A stretch of DNA of 64,000 nt, taken from the NCBI RefSeq assembly GCF_900099825.1, contig NZ_LT629693.1, forward strand, positions 372,001 to 436,000, in the 5' to 3' direction. The notes under the pieces were generated by a model. That model was not told where the DNA came from, made no database searches, and was given only the letters and a program-made list of their open reading frames with translations. This document shows positions 18,391 through 27,902 of the stretch, one piece after another. Numbering within the stretch: the first letter of the stretch is position 1; each line of letters starts with the position of its first letter. This stretch comes from Bradyrhizobium ottawaense (GTDB lineage Bacteria > Pseudomonadota > Alphaproteobacteria > Rhizobiales > Xanthobacteraceae). Both the position numbers and the translations under genes were made by a program.

Positions 18391-19107
18391 TCAGGCCCTT
18401 CCGGCGACATAGACCGTGTTGGTGGCGATGTGTTCCCCCGCCAGATCGTCAAAGGTCACGACGTGTGCAGCGGCGGTTGCGAAGATATCCTTTAGCACGC
18501 GTTCGAACGCTTCATCCGGAGGATCGTTCGACCACAGCGCGAAGACGCCGCCGGGTTTCAGATGTTCGGCCAACCGGGCAAGCCCGTCCTTCTCGTAGAG
18601 CGCGGCGTGGCGCGGATGCAGCAGCTTTGTCGGCGAGTGGTCGATGTCGACCAGCAGCGCATCGAAGCGGCGGCGCGGCGTTTGGGGATCGCAACCGCCG
18701 GCGGACTGCGTCATCGCGAAGAAATCGCCGTGGACCAGACGGCAGCGCGGATCGCCGGTCAGTTGTTTGCCGAGCGGCAGCAGGCCCTGCTCATGCCATT
18801 CGATCACTTCGGCCAGCGCATCGACCACGACCAGCGACCGCACGCTCGAATGTTCGAGCACGGCTTGCGCGGTGTAGCCGAGCCCGAGGCCGCCGACGAC
18901 GACATCGAGATCCCCGCGCGTCAATGCCGCCAGCCCCAGCCGCGCCAGTTCGATCTCGGCGGCGGTGAACTGGCTCGACATCAGATACTCGTCGCCGAGC
19001 TTGATTTCGTAGACATCGACCCCGGTGGAAAGCGACCGGCGCCGCCGCAGGCTGAGCGCCCCGATCGGCGTCGGGCGATAATCCAGCTCTTCGAAATAGA
19101 TGCTCAT
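18391..19107 (-). CDS. Spermidine-synthase-like protein
   Basis: This 238-residue protein has the methyltransferase-like fold of polyamine synthases: a beta-rich N-terminus (YEIKLGDEYLMSS), a nucleotide-binding loop GGLGLGYTA, an acidic residue after VVVDAL, and DALLVDIDH in place of the gatekeeper Asp region. It is shorter than SpeE proteins and the catalytic loop is not clearly conserved, so it may act on another substrate. It stands alone between the liv operon and tRNA-Gln. Confidence 0.7.
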   Translation of the reverse strand: MSIYFEELDYRPTPIGALSLRRRRSLSTGVDVYEIKLGDEYLMSSQFTAAEIELARLGLAALTRGDLDVVVGGLGLGYTAQAVLEHSSVRSLVVVDALAEVIEWHEQGLLPLGKQLTGDPRCRLVHGDFFAMTQSAGGCDPQTPRRRFDALLVDIDHSPTKLLHPRHAALYEKDGLARLAEHLKPGGVFALWSNDPPDEAFERVLKDIFATAAAHVVTFDDLAGEHIATNTVYVAGRA

Positions 19108-19322
19108 CCGCCCCGCCCTGAACGCGGCGCCAAGGCCGCCACAACAGGCCGGCGTTTATGGCCGGCCGCACCCTCAACGAAGCCGGACGCCCCGCTTGCC
19201 AAGGCCGGGAGCTAGCGGGTAGAAGGACCTCACTTGGACGCGATTTGCTGATCCGTCGCAAGCAATAGCCCAACGACCAATCTAAGCCATTGAATACGCT
19301 TAGGTATTGCCGCTGGAGCCGT

Positions 19323-19396
19323 TGGGGAATGGTGTAACGGTAGCACAACAGACTCTGACTCTGTTTGTCTAGGTTCGAATCCTAGTTCCCCAGCCA
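19323..19396 (+). tRNA. tRNA-Gln (anticodon CTG)
   Basis: The cloverleaf is complete. Acceptor TGGGGAA pairs with TTCCCCA, the D-arm is GTGT...GCAC, and the anticodon stem ACAGA/TCTGT encloses loop CTCTGAC with anticodon CTG. The T-arm is CTAGG-TTCGAAT-CCTAG, and discriminator G is followed by an encoded CCA. It reads CAG codons. No integrase or duplicated 3' end is nearby. Confidence 0.95.
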
Positions 19397-19466
19397 AAGT
19401 TTCCTGCTCAAAACCCTGGTCCGACGGCTGCCGGAGCGCTAGCGCTCTGAAGCCCCGCCGACGGGT

Positions 19467-19724
19467 CTACTTCGTTACGCCCCGGCCTTTCGAACTCGAG
19501 GCGCCTCGCGCAGCCGGGTCTCGCCGGGCTCCATTCCTCGATTGTGCCGTGTGCTGGCTCAGCCTTCTCGCCAACGTCTCCAGGTCCTGCTTCCGTCCGC
19601 TACGGAGCAGGTCCGAGAACTCCCGCGTATCGATCGACGAAATCGCGCGCGTTTCGGATGGCGGCGTCGACCAACGCCGCCAGGCCCGTCGCATCCAACG
19701 AAAAAATACGCGCGGTTTCCTCAT
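19467..19724 (-). CDS. Small hypothetical ORF overlapping the RND adaptor stop
   Basis: An 85-residue frame starts at an ATG overlapping the adaptor stop (ATGA). It is Arg-rich with one plausible helix (REFSDLLRSGRKQDLETLARRL) and matches no family I know. A competing frame over the same bases reads ETARIFSLDATGLAALVDAA and also looks protein-like but stops after about 40 codons. That pattern suits a decayed gene as well as a real small one. Confidence 0.25.
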   Translation of the reverse strand: MRKPRVFFRWMRRAWRRWSTPPSETRAISSIDTREFSDLLRSGRKQDLETLARRLSQHTAQSRNGARRDPAARGASSSKGRGVTK

Positions 19725-20863
19725 TTGACGTCGGACGCAGAGGCCTCCTTCTGGGCGATCGGCGACACCGGCGAGCCGGGGCCGATCTTCTGCAGATTGC
19801 CTGTGATCACCCGGTCGGTTTCGACGAGGCCCTTCACGCTCACGGCATCGCCGTCCGTCGGCCCGAGGGTGACGATCTTCTGCTCGGCCTTGTTGCCCTC
19901 ACCGACGACGTACACGTATTTTCCAAGCTGGCTCGATCCCAGAGCGACCTGCGGCACCAGCAGAGCGTCGGGCTCATCGCGCACATGCAGGCGAACGCGG
20001 ACATATTGCCCGGGAAGCAGTGTGAATTTCGGGTTCGGCACGGTCGCTCTCGCCGTGATCGTTCCCGTCGTACGATCGACCCCGTTGTCGACGAAGGTAA
20101 GTTCCCCCGAATAATCCGCCGAGGCATCGTCGGGCAGAGAAACCTTGGCAACCACCTTGCTGGCAAGGCGCGCCGTCTGGATGACGCCGATATCCCGCTC
20201 GCTCGGATTGAACGTCACATAGAGCGGATCGAGTTGCACCAGCGTGTTGAGCGTGAAGCCGGATCCGCCGACCAGCGTGCCGACGGGAGCGCGATTGCGG
20301 CCGAGGCGCCCCGAAAATGGCGCGCGAATTTCGGTGTAGGCCAGATTGATCTCCGCCGAACGGACCGCGGCACTATCCTGCGCGACCGACGCCTCGCTCT
20401 GGCCGAGCGTGCTGGCACGCTGGTCGTAATTGTCCTTGGCCAGGAACCCGGTCTTCACCAGTTCATCGCCACGGTTGAAATTCGAGCGCGCATATCCGAG
20501 TGCCGCGACATTCCGTTGCGCCTGCGCCTTGGCCTGATCGAGCGCCGCCCGGTAGTCGCGTTCGTCAATCTTGTAGAGCAGCTCCTCGCCCTTGACGTCG
20601 GCGCCATCTGCCGCCGGCTGCGACTGGATGTAGCCGGCGACTTTGGCCTGCAGCGAGACTTCGCGGATTGACTCCGTGCGTGCGGAATATTCCAGATACA
20701 CCGGGATCGTCCGCTTGATGACGGCCGTCACGGGGACCGGCATGGCCGGCGGACCCGACGGCGCCGCGGCGGCCACCGGCCCGGCACGGAGCGAGTAGGA
20801 GGCGATGGCTGCGCCGACACAGACGACGGCAGCGCCGCCGAGCAAGATTTTCCAGGCTTTCAT
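19721..20863 (-). CDS. RND efflux adaptor (AcrA/MexA-like membrane fusion protein)
   Basis: The product has about 380 residues. An N-terminal anchor (ILLGGAAVVCVGAAIASYSL) is followed by a lipoyl half (SLQAKVAGYIQSQPAADGADV), a helical hairpin with Ala/Gln repeats (ALDQAKAQAQRNVAALGYA), the second lipoyl half (IRAPFSGRLGRNRAPVGTLV), and a beta-barrel. The ATG at 20863 has AAGGAAAT upstream; the open frame to 20974 runs into the permease. It lies 25 nt downstream of the permease gene, reversing the usual adaptor-first order. Because that permease is frameshifted, the adaptor may lack its partner unless it serves another RND protein. Confidence 0.88.
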   Translation of the reverse strand: MKAWKILLGGAAVVCVGAAIASYSLRAGPVAAAAPSGPPAMPVPVTAVIKRTIPVYLEYSARTESIREVSLQAKVAGYIQSQPAADGADVKGEELLYKIDERDYRAALDQAKAQAQRNVAALGYARSNFNRGDELVKTGFLAKDNYDQRASTLGQSEASVAQDSAAVRSAEINLAYTEIRAPFSGRLGRNRAPVGTLVGGSGFTLNTLVQLDPLYVTFNPSERDIGVIQTARLASKVVAKVSLPDDASADYSGELTFVDNGVDRTTGTITARATVPNPKFTLLPGQYVRVRLHVRDEPDALLVPQVALGSSQLGKYVYVVGEGNKAEQKIVTLGPTDGDAVSVKGLVETDRVITGNLQKIGPGSPVSPIAQKEASASDVK

Positions 20864-20888
20864 GAGATTTCCTTGGGATTTCCTGATT

Positions 20889-23800
20889 TCATTCGGCCGG
20901 CGCGTGGCCCGGCTGAGGAGCATGTGATTCTTCGGATGAATGGCCGCGCTCACGGAAAGTTTCGATTGCGGCATAGAACACGGGTACGAACAGCAGGGTC
21001 AGGATCGTCGCCGCCAGCATGCCGCCGAACACGGTGGTTCCGATCGATTGCCGGCTGGCGGCCCCTGCCCCGCTCGCGATCATCAGCGGCACGACGCCGA
21101 GGATGAACGCGAAGGCCGTCATCAGGATCGGCCGAAGCCGCAGACGCGCGGCCTCCATCGCAGCGTCGACGATGCTCAAGCCTTCCTGGCGCCGGCGCTT
21201 GGCGAACTCCACGATCAGAATGGCGTTCTTGGCGGAAAGCCCGATCAGCATCACGAAGCCGATCTGCGAATAGACGTCGGTCTGCAGGCCGCGCACGAAC
21301 AGCGCCAGGAAGGCTCCGAACAGCGCCAGCGGCACCGCAAACAGCACCATGAACGGCATCGACCAGCTCTCATACTGAGCCGCCAGAATCAGGAACACAA
21401 AGACGATCGCCAGCACGAACACGACCGTGGCGATCGATCCTGCCTTCAGTTCCTGATAGGTGATTCCGGTCCACTCGAACGCGAAGTCGCGCGGGAGTGC
21501 GACGGCCGCCGCCCGCTCCATCGCCGTGACCGCCTGCCCCGAGCTGTAACCCGGCGCAGCGCCACCGTTGACCAGCGCGGACGCGTAGTTGTTGTAGTGC
21601 GGAACGGTTTCCGGGCCGACGATCGGCTTGAGCAGGCCCAGTGTGCTCAACGGGACCATGCTGCCGCCTGAGTTGCGGACGTAGAGCCGGTTAAGATCCG
21701 TCGCCGCCGCGCGCGAATCCTTGTCGGCCTGCAACGTGACCCGGAAAGTGCGCCCGAACAGGTTGAAGTCGTTCACGTACAGCGACCCCAGGAATATCTG
21801 CAGGGTATTGAATACGTCAGGCACATTGAGCCCGAGCAACTTCGCCTTGGTACGATCGAGGTCGTATTTGAACTGCGGTGTTGAGGTCGAGAACGAACTG
21901 AACAACTGCATCGGATTCAGCTCGGGCTGCTTGCGTGCTTCCGCAATCAGCGCCTGCGTGGCCTCGTTCAGCGCAAAGCTGCCCCTGCCCGTCAGGTCTT
22001 CGACCTGGAACTCAAAACCACCGGTCGCACCAAGGCCCGGAATCGAAGGCGGATCGAAGCTCAGCACGAACGCCTCGGGAACCATCAACAGCTTCATCCG
22101 GACATCAGCCACGATTCGTGAAGCCGTCTGCGAAGCCGGCCGCTCATCCCAAGGCTTGAGAATTCCGAACTCCACCGCCGAATTCGATTGGGCGGCATTG
22201 GTGAGGAAGTTGAGGCCGCTGATCGATCCGACGATGTCGACCCCCGGCGTGCCTTCCAGTATTCCCCTCACCTTTTCGGCTACCGCATCGGTGCGTTGCA
22301 GCGAGGCGCCGTCCGGAAGCTGGATCACGACGAAGAAATAACCCTGATCCTCGACCGGCAGGAAGCTCGACGGAATGCGCTGTGCGAGAAAATAGGTTGC
22401 GCCCAGAACGCCAACGAATACTGCCAAGACCGCCCATCGCCATCCGATCAGCACCCGCACCAGCTTTGCGTAGCCGTGAGAGAGACGATCGAACCCGGCA
22501 TTGAACCAGCGGCGCGAAATTTCCCGGGGGCCGGTGCCGCAAAAACGCGGCGCTCAGAGCCGGACTAAGCGTCAGCGAATTGAACGCGGAGATGCCGACC
22601 GAAATCGCGACCGTCAGCGCGAACTGATTGTAGAGACGGCCGGTCACGCCGGGGATGAACGCCACCGGCACGAACACGGCCATCAGCACCGCGGTGGTCG
22701 CGATGATCGGCCCTGTCACTTCAGCCATGGCGGCCTGCGCCGCCTTCAGCGGCGGGAGACCGTTTTCGAGTTGCCGTTCGACGTTCTCAACCACGACGAT
22801 GGCGTCGTCCACGACCAACCCGATCGCGAGCACCATGCCGAGCAGGCTCAGCATGTTGAGAGAGAAGCCCATCACCTGCATGACGGCCAACGTTGCGATC
22901 AACGAGACCGGAATAGCGATAGTGGGGATGAGCGTGGTGCGCCAGTTTTGCAGAAAGATAAAGACGACGAGGACGACCAGGGCCAACGCCTCGGTCAGCG
23001 TGATGATGACGTCGCGCTTGGCTGCCTTGACGAACCGTGTGGTGTCGTAATGCAGGCCGTATTCGATCCCCTTCGGGAAGCGCTTCGAGAGCTCCTCCAT
23101 CTTGTGCTTGACGTGCTGCTGCAGGTCCAGCGCGTTGGAACCCGGCATCTGGAACACGGCCAGCACGACGGTCGGATCCTTGCCGAACACGGCGGTCGAG
23201 GAATATTGCAGCGCGCCGAGTTCGATGCGGGCAATATCCTTCATCCTGACGATCGCCCCGCTGGCAGGATCCGAGCGCACCACGATGTCGCCGAACTGCT
23301 CGGGGTCGCTGAGCCGGCCGGTCGCATTCACCTGCATCTCGAAAGGCGTGCCCTCGGGCGCCGGGGACTGCCCGATCTTGCCGGCGGCAACCTGCACGTT
23401 CTGTTCGGCCACCGCCTGCTGCACGTCGACCGCGGTGATACCGAGCTTGGCGAGCTTGTCGGGATCGAGCCAGATGCGCATCGAATAGCGCCGTTCACCG
23501 AAGATCTGGACGTCGCCGACCCCCGGAACCCGTTTCAGCGGGTCCACCACCTGAAGATAGGCGTAGTTGCTGAGCGCGACCGGATCGACCGACCGGTCCG
23601 GCGAAACCAGGTTCACGATCAGCACGAAATTCGGGTTCTGCTTCTTGATGATGACGCCGCCCTGATTGACGATGGGAGGCAGCGAGGCAGCGGCCTGCGC
23701 CACGCGGTTCTGGACGTCGACCGCAGCGATGCTCAGGGGATATCCGACGTCGAACGTGACCGTGATCGTCGATGAGCCGTCGTTGGAACTCGAGGACGAC

Positions 23801-24033
23801 ATGTAAGTCATCCCCTGCACGCCGTTGATCTGCTGTTCGAGCGGCGTCGTCACGGTGTCGGCGACGACCTGGGCGCTCGCGCCCGGATATGCCGCGCTGA
23901 CCACGACCTGAGGCGGCGTAATGTCGGGAAATTGCGAGACCGGCAGCAGGAAATAGCAGATGGCCCCGGCCAGGACCATGATAACGGCGATCGACGACGC
24001 GAAGATTGGACGGTGAATAAAAAAGCTAACCAT
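20889..24033 (-). pseudogene. RND efflux permease (AcrB/MexB-like) split by a frameshift
   Basis: Two overlapping frames encode one HAE1-type pump of about 1047 residues. The N-terminal half (from ATG 24033, MVSFFIHRPIFASSIAVIMV) has porter loops and the relay motif LAIGLVVDDAIVVVEN, up to SPALSAAFLRHRP. It then loses homology at a G5/C3 run (22523-22530 on the plus strand) and runs on to 22144 out of frame. The correct frame resumes +1 as RRWFNAGFDRLSHGYAK and continues to the normal C-terminus at 20889. One extra base in the run explains it. This is a recent mutation, a sequencing error, or (unlikely) programmed slippage. Divergent from the TetR gene at 24158. Confidence 0.85.
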
Positions 24034-24070
24034 GAAGACGGCCCGATCTTGACCCGAACTGTGGAGAAAT

Positions 24071-24109
24071 GTTACTGGTCGGTAACGGCGGACATTACCG
24101 ACCGGTAAC
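24071..24109. promoter_or_regulatory. Paired TetR-type operator between the RND operon and its regulator
   Basis: GTTACTGGTCGGTAA (24071-24085) and TTACCGACCGGTAAC (24095-24109) are inverted copies matching at 14 of 15 positions around a 9-bp spacer. Each arm is itself near-palindromic (GTTAC...GTAAC). The site lies 38 bp upstream of the permease start and 49 bp upstream of the TetR start, ideal for repressing both. Confidence 0.75.
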
Positions 24110-24157
24110 ACCGTGGTCAAGTGGGGCGGCACAATCAATATTCCTTGAGGAAACCAG

Positions 24158-24763
24158 ATGCCCGAAGCACATTCCGACGCCCTGCGGCCGCGCGAACGAA
24201 TCCTGTTGGCGGCCAGGGATTTGTTCCATCGTCACGGTATCCGCGGCGTAGGGGTCGAGACGATCGCCGAGGCCGCCGGCACCAACAAGATGACCCTCTA
24301 TCGGCACTTCGATTCGAAGGACGATCTCATCGTCGCTTATCTGCAGAGCGTTGCCCTCGAGGTCGACGAGATGTGGCGGGATTTCGAGCGCGACCATCCC
24401 GGAGACATCCCGGCCCAATTGAAGGCCTGGCTGGTTTGCGCGGAGGAGTGTGTGACATCCGACGAACGCGGCTGCGAGCTCGCCAATGCCGCCATCGAAC
24501 TGACCGCAGACAATCATCCGGGGCGCCGGATCATCGAGGAATTGAAGACCAATCACCGTAACCGCCTCGCTTCTCTCTGCCGCCGAGCAGGTATCTCGCA
24601 GCCCGAAGTGCTGGCCGACACGCTGACGCTCCTGCTCGAGGGCGCCCGCGTCAGCCGTCAGGCGGCCGGCAGCAAAGGTCCCAGTGCCAAGTTTACCGCC
24701 ACGGCGGAGGCCGTGATCGCGACGTTCAAGGCAAAGTCAAAACCCGCCCGCAGATCTCGCTAG
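24158..24763 (+). CDS. TetR family regulator of the adjacent RND pump
   Basis: The product has 201 residues. The DNA-binding domain spans about residues 10-57 (ERILLAARDLFHRHGIRGVG; AEAAGTNKMTLYRHFDSKDD), with the typical TLYRHF recognition segment. The C-terminal domain has a Cys-containing segment (WLVCAEECVTSDERGCELAN) of the YcdC/AcrR-like group. It is divergent from the RND permease, with a strong inverted repeat between, so it most likely represses the pump and itself. The gene is intact although its target permease is frameshifted. Confidence 0.9.
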   Translation: MPEAHSDALRPRERILLAARDLFHRHGIRGVGVETIAEAAGTNKMTLYRHFDSKDDLIVAYLQSVALEVDEMWRDFERDHPGDIPAQLKAWLVCAEECVTSDERGCELANAAIELTADNHPGRRIIEELKTNHRNRLASLCRRAGISQPEVLADTLTLLLEGARVSRQAAGSKGPSAKFTATAEAVIATFKAKSKPARRSR

Positions 24764-24793
24764 GCGCCGGCCGCCAAGCCACGCCGGCTGAAT

Positions 24794-26329
24794 TCAGGAC
24801 CCGCCGCGCATCTCCCCGCCCCGCAGCCTGCTGTGCTTTGCGCCGTACACGAAATAGATCGCAAACCCGGCCAACAGCCAAACCGCGAGTCTGATCCAGG
24901 TGTCGCCGGGCAGGCCCAGCATCAGAAAAAGCGACGTGGCCGCCCCGGCGGGCGCGATCACCCAGATCGCCGGCGCCCTGAATGGGCGCGGCAGGTCAGG
25001 CTCGATGATCCGAAGCGCCAGCGTGCCGATCGAGACCACGGCAAACGCAAACAATGTCCCGATGCTGACGAGTTCGCCGACAAGCCCGATCGGCAGCAGG
25101 CCGGCGAGCACAGCGACAACGATGCCACTGCCGATGGTTGAGATGTACGGTGTTCGAAAGCGCGGATGGATCTTGGCGAACGCCGGCGGCAGCAAGCCGT
25201 CATGGGCCATGGCGCGAAAAATTCGCGGCTGCCCGAGCAGCGTGACCAGGATGACCGAGGTCAGTCCGAGCACGATGCCGAGCTTGATCAGCGGCGACAG
25301 CCATCCGATTCCGATTTTGTCGATGCCGACAGCGATGGGATCGGGAACGTTCAAACGGTCGAACGGCACGATCCCGGTCAGGACAAAGGCAACCGCGATA
25401 TAGAGCACCGCGCAGACGGCGAGCGAGCCGAGGATGCCGATCGGCATATCGCGTTCCGGCTTTTTGGCTTCCTGCGCCGCCGTCGAGACTGCATCGAAAC
25501 CGACATAGGCAAAGAACACCATCGCCGCGCCGCGGACCACGCCGGACCAGCCGAATACGCCATTGGCAGTATTCGGCGGAATGAAGGCCCCCTCGGGATT
25601 GCCTGACGTCACCCAGTTCGCCGTCGACACCGAGGAAACCGCGCAGGCAATGAAAAGCAGGATCACCATCAATTTCACCGCGACGATGATATCGTTGAAC
25701 CGCGCGGTCTCGCGGATGCCCACCACCAGCAAGGCCGTGACCGTCACGATGACGACCATGGCCGGCAGGTTGAAGATCGCCCCGGTCGACGACCAGACAC
25801 CGGCATTGCCGTCATAGGCAAAGGGCGCGGACACCAGCCGCGCTGGCAGTTCGATGCCAAAATCCCGGGCAAAGCTGACGACATAAGCGGACCATCCGAT
25901 CGCCACCGCGACCGCGGCGACCGCGTATTCGAGGATGAGATCCCAGCCGATGATCCACGCGATCAGCTCGCCGAGCGTGGCATAGGCGTACGTGTAGGCG
26001 CTTCCGCTGATCGGAACGCTCGAGGCCATTTCGGCGTAGCAAAGTCCGGCGAAGGCGCAGGCCACCGCGCCGAGCAGAAACGACAGCGTCACCGCCGGCC
26101 CCGCATTGGTCGCCGCCGCCTGCCCGGTCAGGATGAAGATGCCCGCCCCGATCACGCCGCCGATGCCGAGCATCACGAGATTGAATGCGGACAGCGAACG
26201 CTTCAGGGAATGGTTTTCGGAGTTTTCAGCCGCCTGCGCGGCCTCCTGCAACAGAACCGCCGTGGATTTTCGCGCCCAGATGTCTGGCAAACCGGCTCTC
26301 CGTTCTTCCAGCCTCGGTAGCCGGGCCAT
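24794..26329 (-). CDS. APC family amino-acid permease
   Basis: This inner-membrane transporter has about 511 residues and 12-13 helices. The N-terminal consensus [19 protein letters not shown] forms the broken helix of the substrate site, and the later [20 protein letters not shown] is the cationic-amino-acid-transporter signature. It resembles YfnA/CAT-type permeases; substrate uncertain. The ATG at 26329 is my choice, but its ribosome site is weak and the frame stays open to 26569 through non-conserved, Arg-rich sequence. Confidence 0.87.
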   Translation of the reverse strand: MARLPRLEERRAGLPDIWARKSTAVLLQEAAQAAENSENHSLKRSLSAFNLVMLGIGGVIGAGIFILTGQAAATNAGPAVTLSFLLGAVACAFAGLCYAEMASSVPISGSAYTYAYATLGELIAWIIGWDLILEYAVAAVAVAIGWSAYVVSFARDFGIELPARLVSAPFAYDGNAGVWSSTGAIFNLPAMVVIVTVTALLVVGIRETARFNDIIVAVKLMVILLFIACAVSSVSTANWVTSGNPEGAFIPPNTANGVFGWSGVVRGAAMVFFAYVGFDAVSTAAQEAKKPERDMPIGILGSLAVCAVLYIAVAFVLTGIVPFDRLNVPDPIAVGIDKIGIGWLSPLIKLGIVLGLTSVILVTLLGQPRIFRAMAHDGLLPPAFAKIHPRFRTPYISTIGSGIVVAVLAGLLPIGLVGELVSIGTLFAFAVVSIGTLALRIIEPDLPRPFRAPAIWVIAPAGAATSLFLMLGLPGDTWIRLAVWLLAGFAIYFVYGAKHSRLRGGEMRGGS

Positions 26330-26389
26330 CGGCGACGGCGCGATCTTGACGCCGTTTGCTTTATGCCGCAACCGGCGGGGTACCGCGCG

Positions 26390-26900
26390 TGAAGCGATCG
26401 ATCGTTCCCCCACGCGTTCGCGCTCTCGCGGCGCGATGCGCCCGAGGCTTGAGAGGCTCACCCTCGAAAGAGAGGGCGTAGGGAATGCCGGGCGCTCGCT
26501 GCACCCGCGGTCCCGCGCGCAAATGGAATTGTAGATACGCGCACGAGCATACAGGGTCAGCGGAAACACTCCGGCATCCCCTACGTAGCGGTCTTACGGC
26601 TTATGCCGTGCTCGCCCCGGCGACGAATTCGTTTTTGTCACCGTCGCTGGCGGATTAAGGCTGATCGAACCGGTTGGCCCGACTTCGCCTCCGCCAGCTT
26701 GACATCAGCAACGGATGCCAGGCCCACACGGTTTTGCCGTACGCTCAAACGTCGTTCGTTTTGCGCGCCTGCGATCCCTCACGGGGTTCAACCCGCCCTG
26801 TGACCACAGTGCACGCCAACGCTCTCGCGTCCACCACATCCCATCCCACGTTCGTGACGACGCGCGACCGCCCCTCTTGCCGGAACAGGATGGCCGGAAT
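26390..26900. repeat. Probable dispersed bradyrhizobial repeat, about 0.5 kb
   Basis: The 26330-27147 gap has no credible gene. Most of it resembles a sequence I recall in many copies in Bradyrhizobium genomes, where its Arg/Cys-rich frame (for example CSPRRRIRFCHRRWRI at 26606) is often annotated as a hypothetical protein. Short inverted segments suggest structure. The copy ends near 26890, where composition becomes AT-richer. Identification rests on memory. Confidence 0.4.
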
Positions 26901-27147
26901 TAAGCAACTGATTTGGGGTTTCGGAAAAGCAGAAATTTGCACGTCGTGTTAATTTGTCGCAGGGCGACGGGCAAAGGGAAGCATGCGCACAAGTTCGAAA
27001 GCGCGGCTACACCTTCCTCGTCCCTGAGAGCTGACAAGTCTGACTCGGCACAGCATGGGGAAAGCACGCCTTTCTCATTGCGGTGGACTTCTAGCCACGG
27101 TTGAATATGCGAATCAATTAGGACCTTGAGGTTTTTCAAATTTCATC

Positions 27148-27882
27148 ATGGCAGACTATTCTGCTTCTTTTCGGGAAGGCGGGGCACTACAATTCGATGC
27201 CGCGTCGATCAATGATCTAGCAACAGCCGCGCGCGACTATCTCGACACAGATCCGAAAGTGACAATAGAGTTTGTTGGCGACCATAAAATATCGAGCACA
27301 GACCTAAAGCAACTGCTTGATGATCCATACATTCGATCGCTACAAATCAAATTGATCAAGATCGACGGTTCACAATACAAGGTTGAGCCACGCCGATCGT
27401 TTGATCTATCGGTCGATCCTGACTTTTCATTTATGGGCGCTGTCGATGTCACGATCAGGGGAGATCGCGATGCAGCCGTCATGGTCCGCGACAAAATCGA
27501 AAAGACTCTTAGGGGGTGTTGGCTCTGGTATGCGAGACTGTTCCGCCCGATCGACCCTACGTTCGCGGCGTTTCGGTTAGTTTTTGCAACCCTCGCAATC
27601 TTCGCTTCTATTTTTGCGACTTATACCGTCATCAGGGGTTTTCCCGCCACGTCCGAAGATGCCCTTAAGCAAGGGGGTGAAACGTTACTGCTAACGCCGC
27701 TTTTCTATCAAGTGACGGCCTTCCTAAAACGGCGGCTCTTCCCCAAGCTTCTCTTTAGCATCGGCAAATCTTCGGACGCAGTGAACGCGGCAGCATATTG
27801 GCGAAACATAGTGTTTGTTGCTGTTATTCTGGCGATCATCGCGAGCATTGCGGCAACGTTGATCACTGATCGGTTCAAGTAA
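27148..27882 (+). CDS. Orphan hypothetical membrane protein in an AT-richer island
   Basis: I do not recognise this 244-residue protein. Residues 1-130 look soluble and mixed alpha/beta (TIEFVGDHKISSTDLKQLL; VDVTIRGDRDAAVMVRDKIE). Two membrane helices follow at about 141-163 (FRLVFATLAIFASIFATYTV) and 218-240 (NIVFVAVILAIIASIAATLI), with a basic loop between (FLKRRLFPKLLF). Base composition and codon use are clearly AT-richer than in neighbouring genes, suggesting recent acquisition. The start at 27148 is the first ATG of the frame. Neighbours (repeat, catabolic cluster) give no clue. Confidence 0.7.
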   Translation: MADYSASFREGGALQFDAASINDLATAARDYLDTDPKVTIEFVGDHKISSTDLKQLLDDPYIRSLQIKLIKIDGSQYKVEPRRSFDLSVDPDFSFMGAVDVTIRGDRDAAVMVRDKIEKTLRGCWLWYARLFRPIDPTFAAFRLVFATLAIFASIFATYTVIRGFPATSEDALKQGGETLLLTPLFYQVTAFLKRRLFPKLLFSIGKSSDAVNAAAYWRNIVFVAVILAIIASIAATLITDRFK

Positions 27883-27902
27883 AGCTGACCTTCATGCCGA
27901 TA

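Noticed and set aside
19323..19396. tRNA-Gln as an integration site for a genomic island
   Set aside because: No integrase, no duplicated tRNA 3' end, and neighbours have normal composition.
22523..22530. Programmed +1 frameshifting in the RND permease
   Set aside because: RND permeases are not known to use it, and no stimulatory element or slow codon is evident; mutation or sequence error is simpler.
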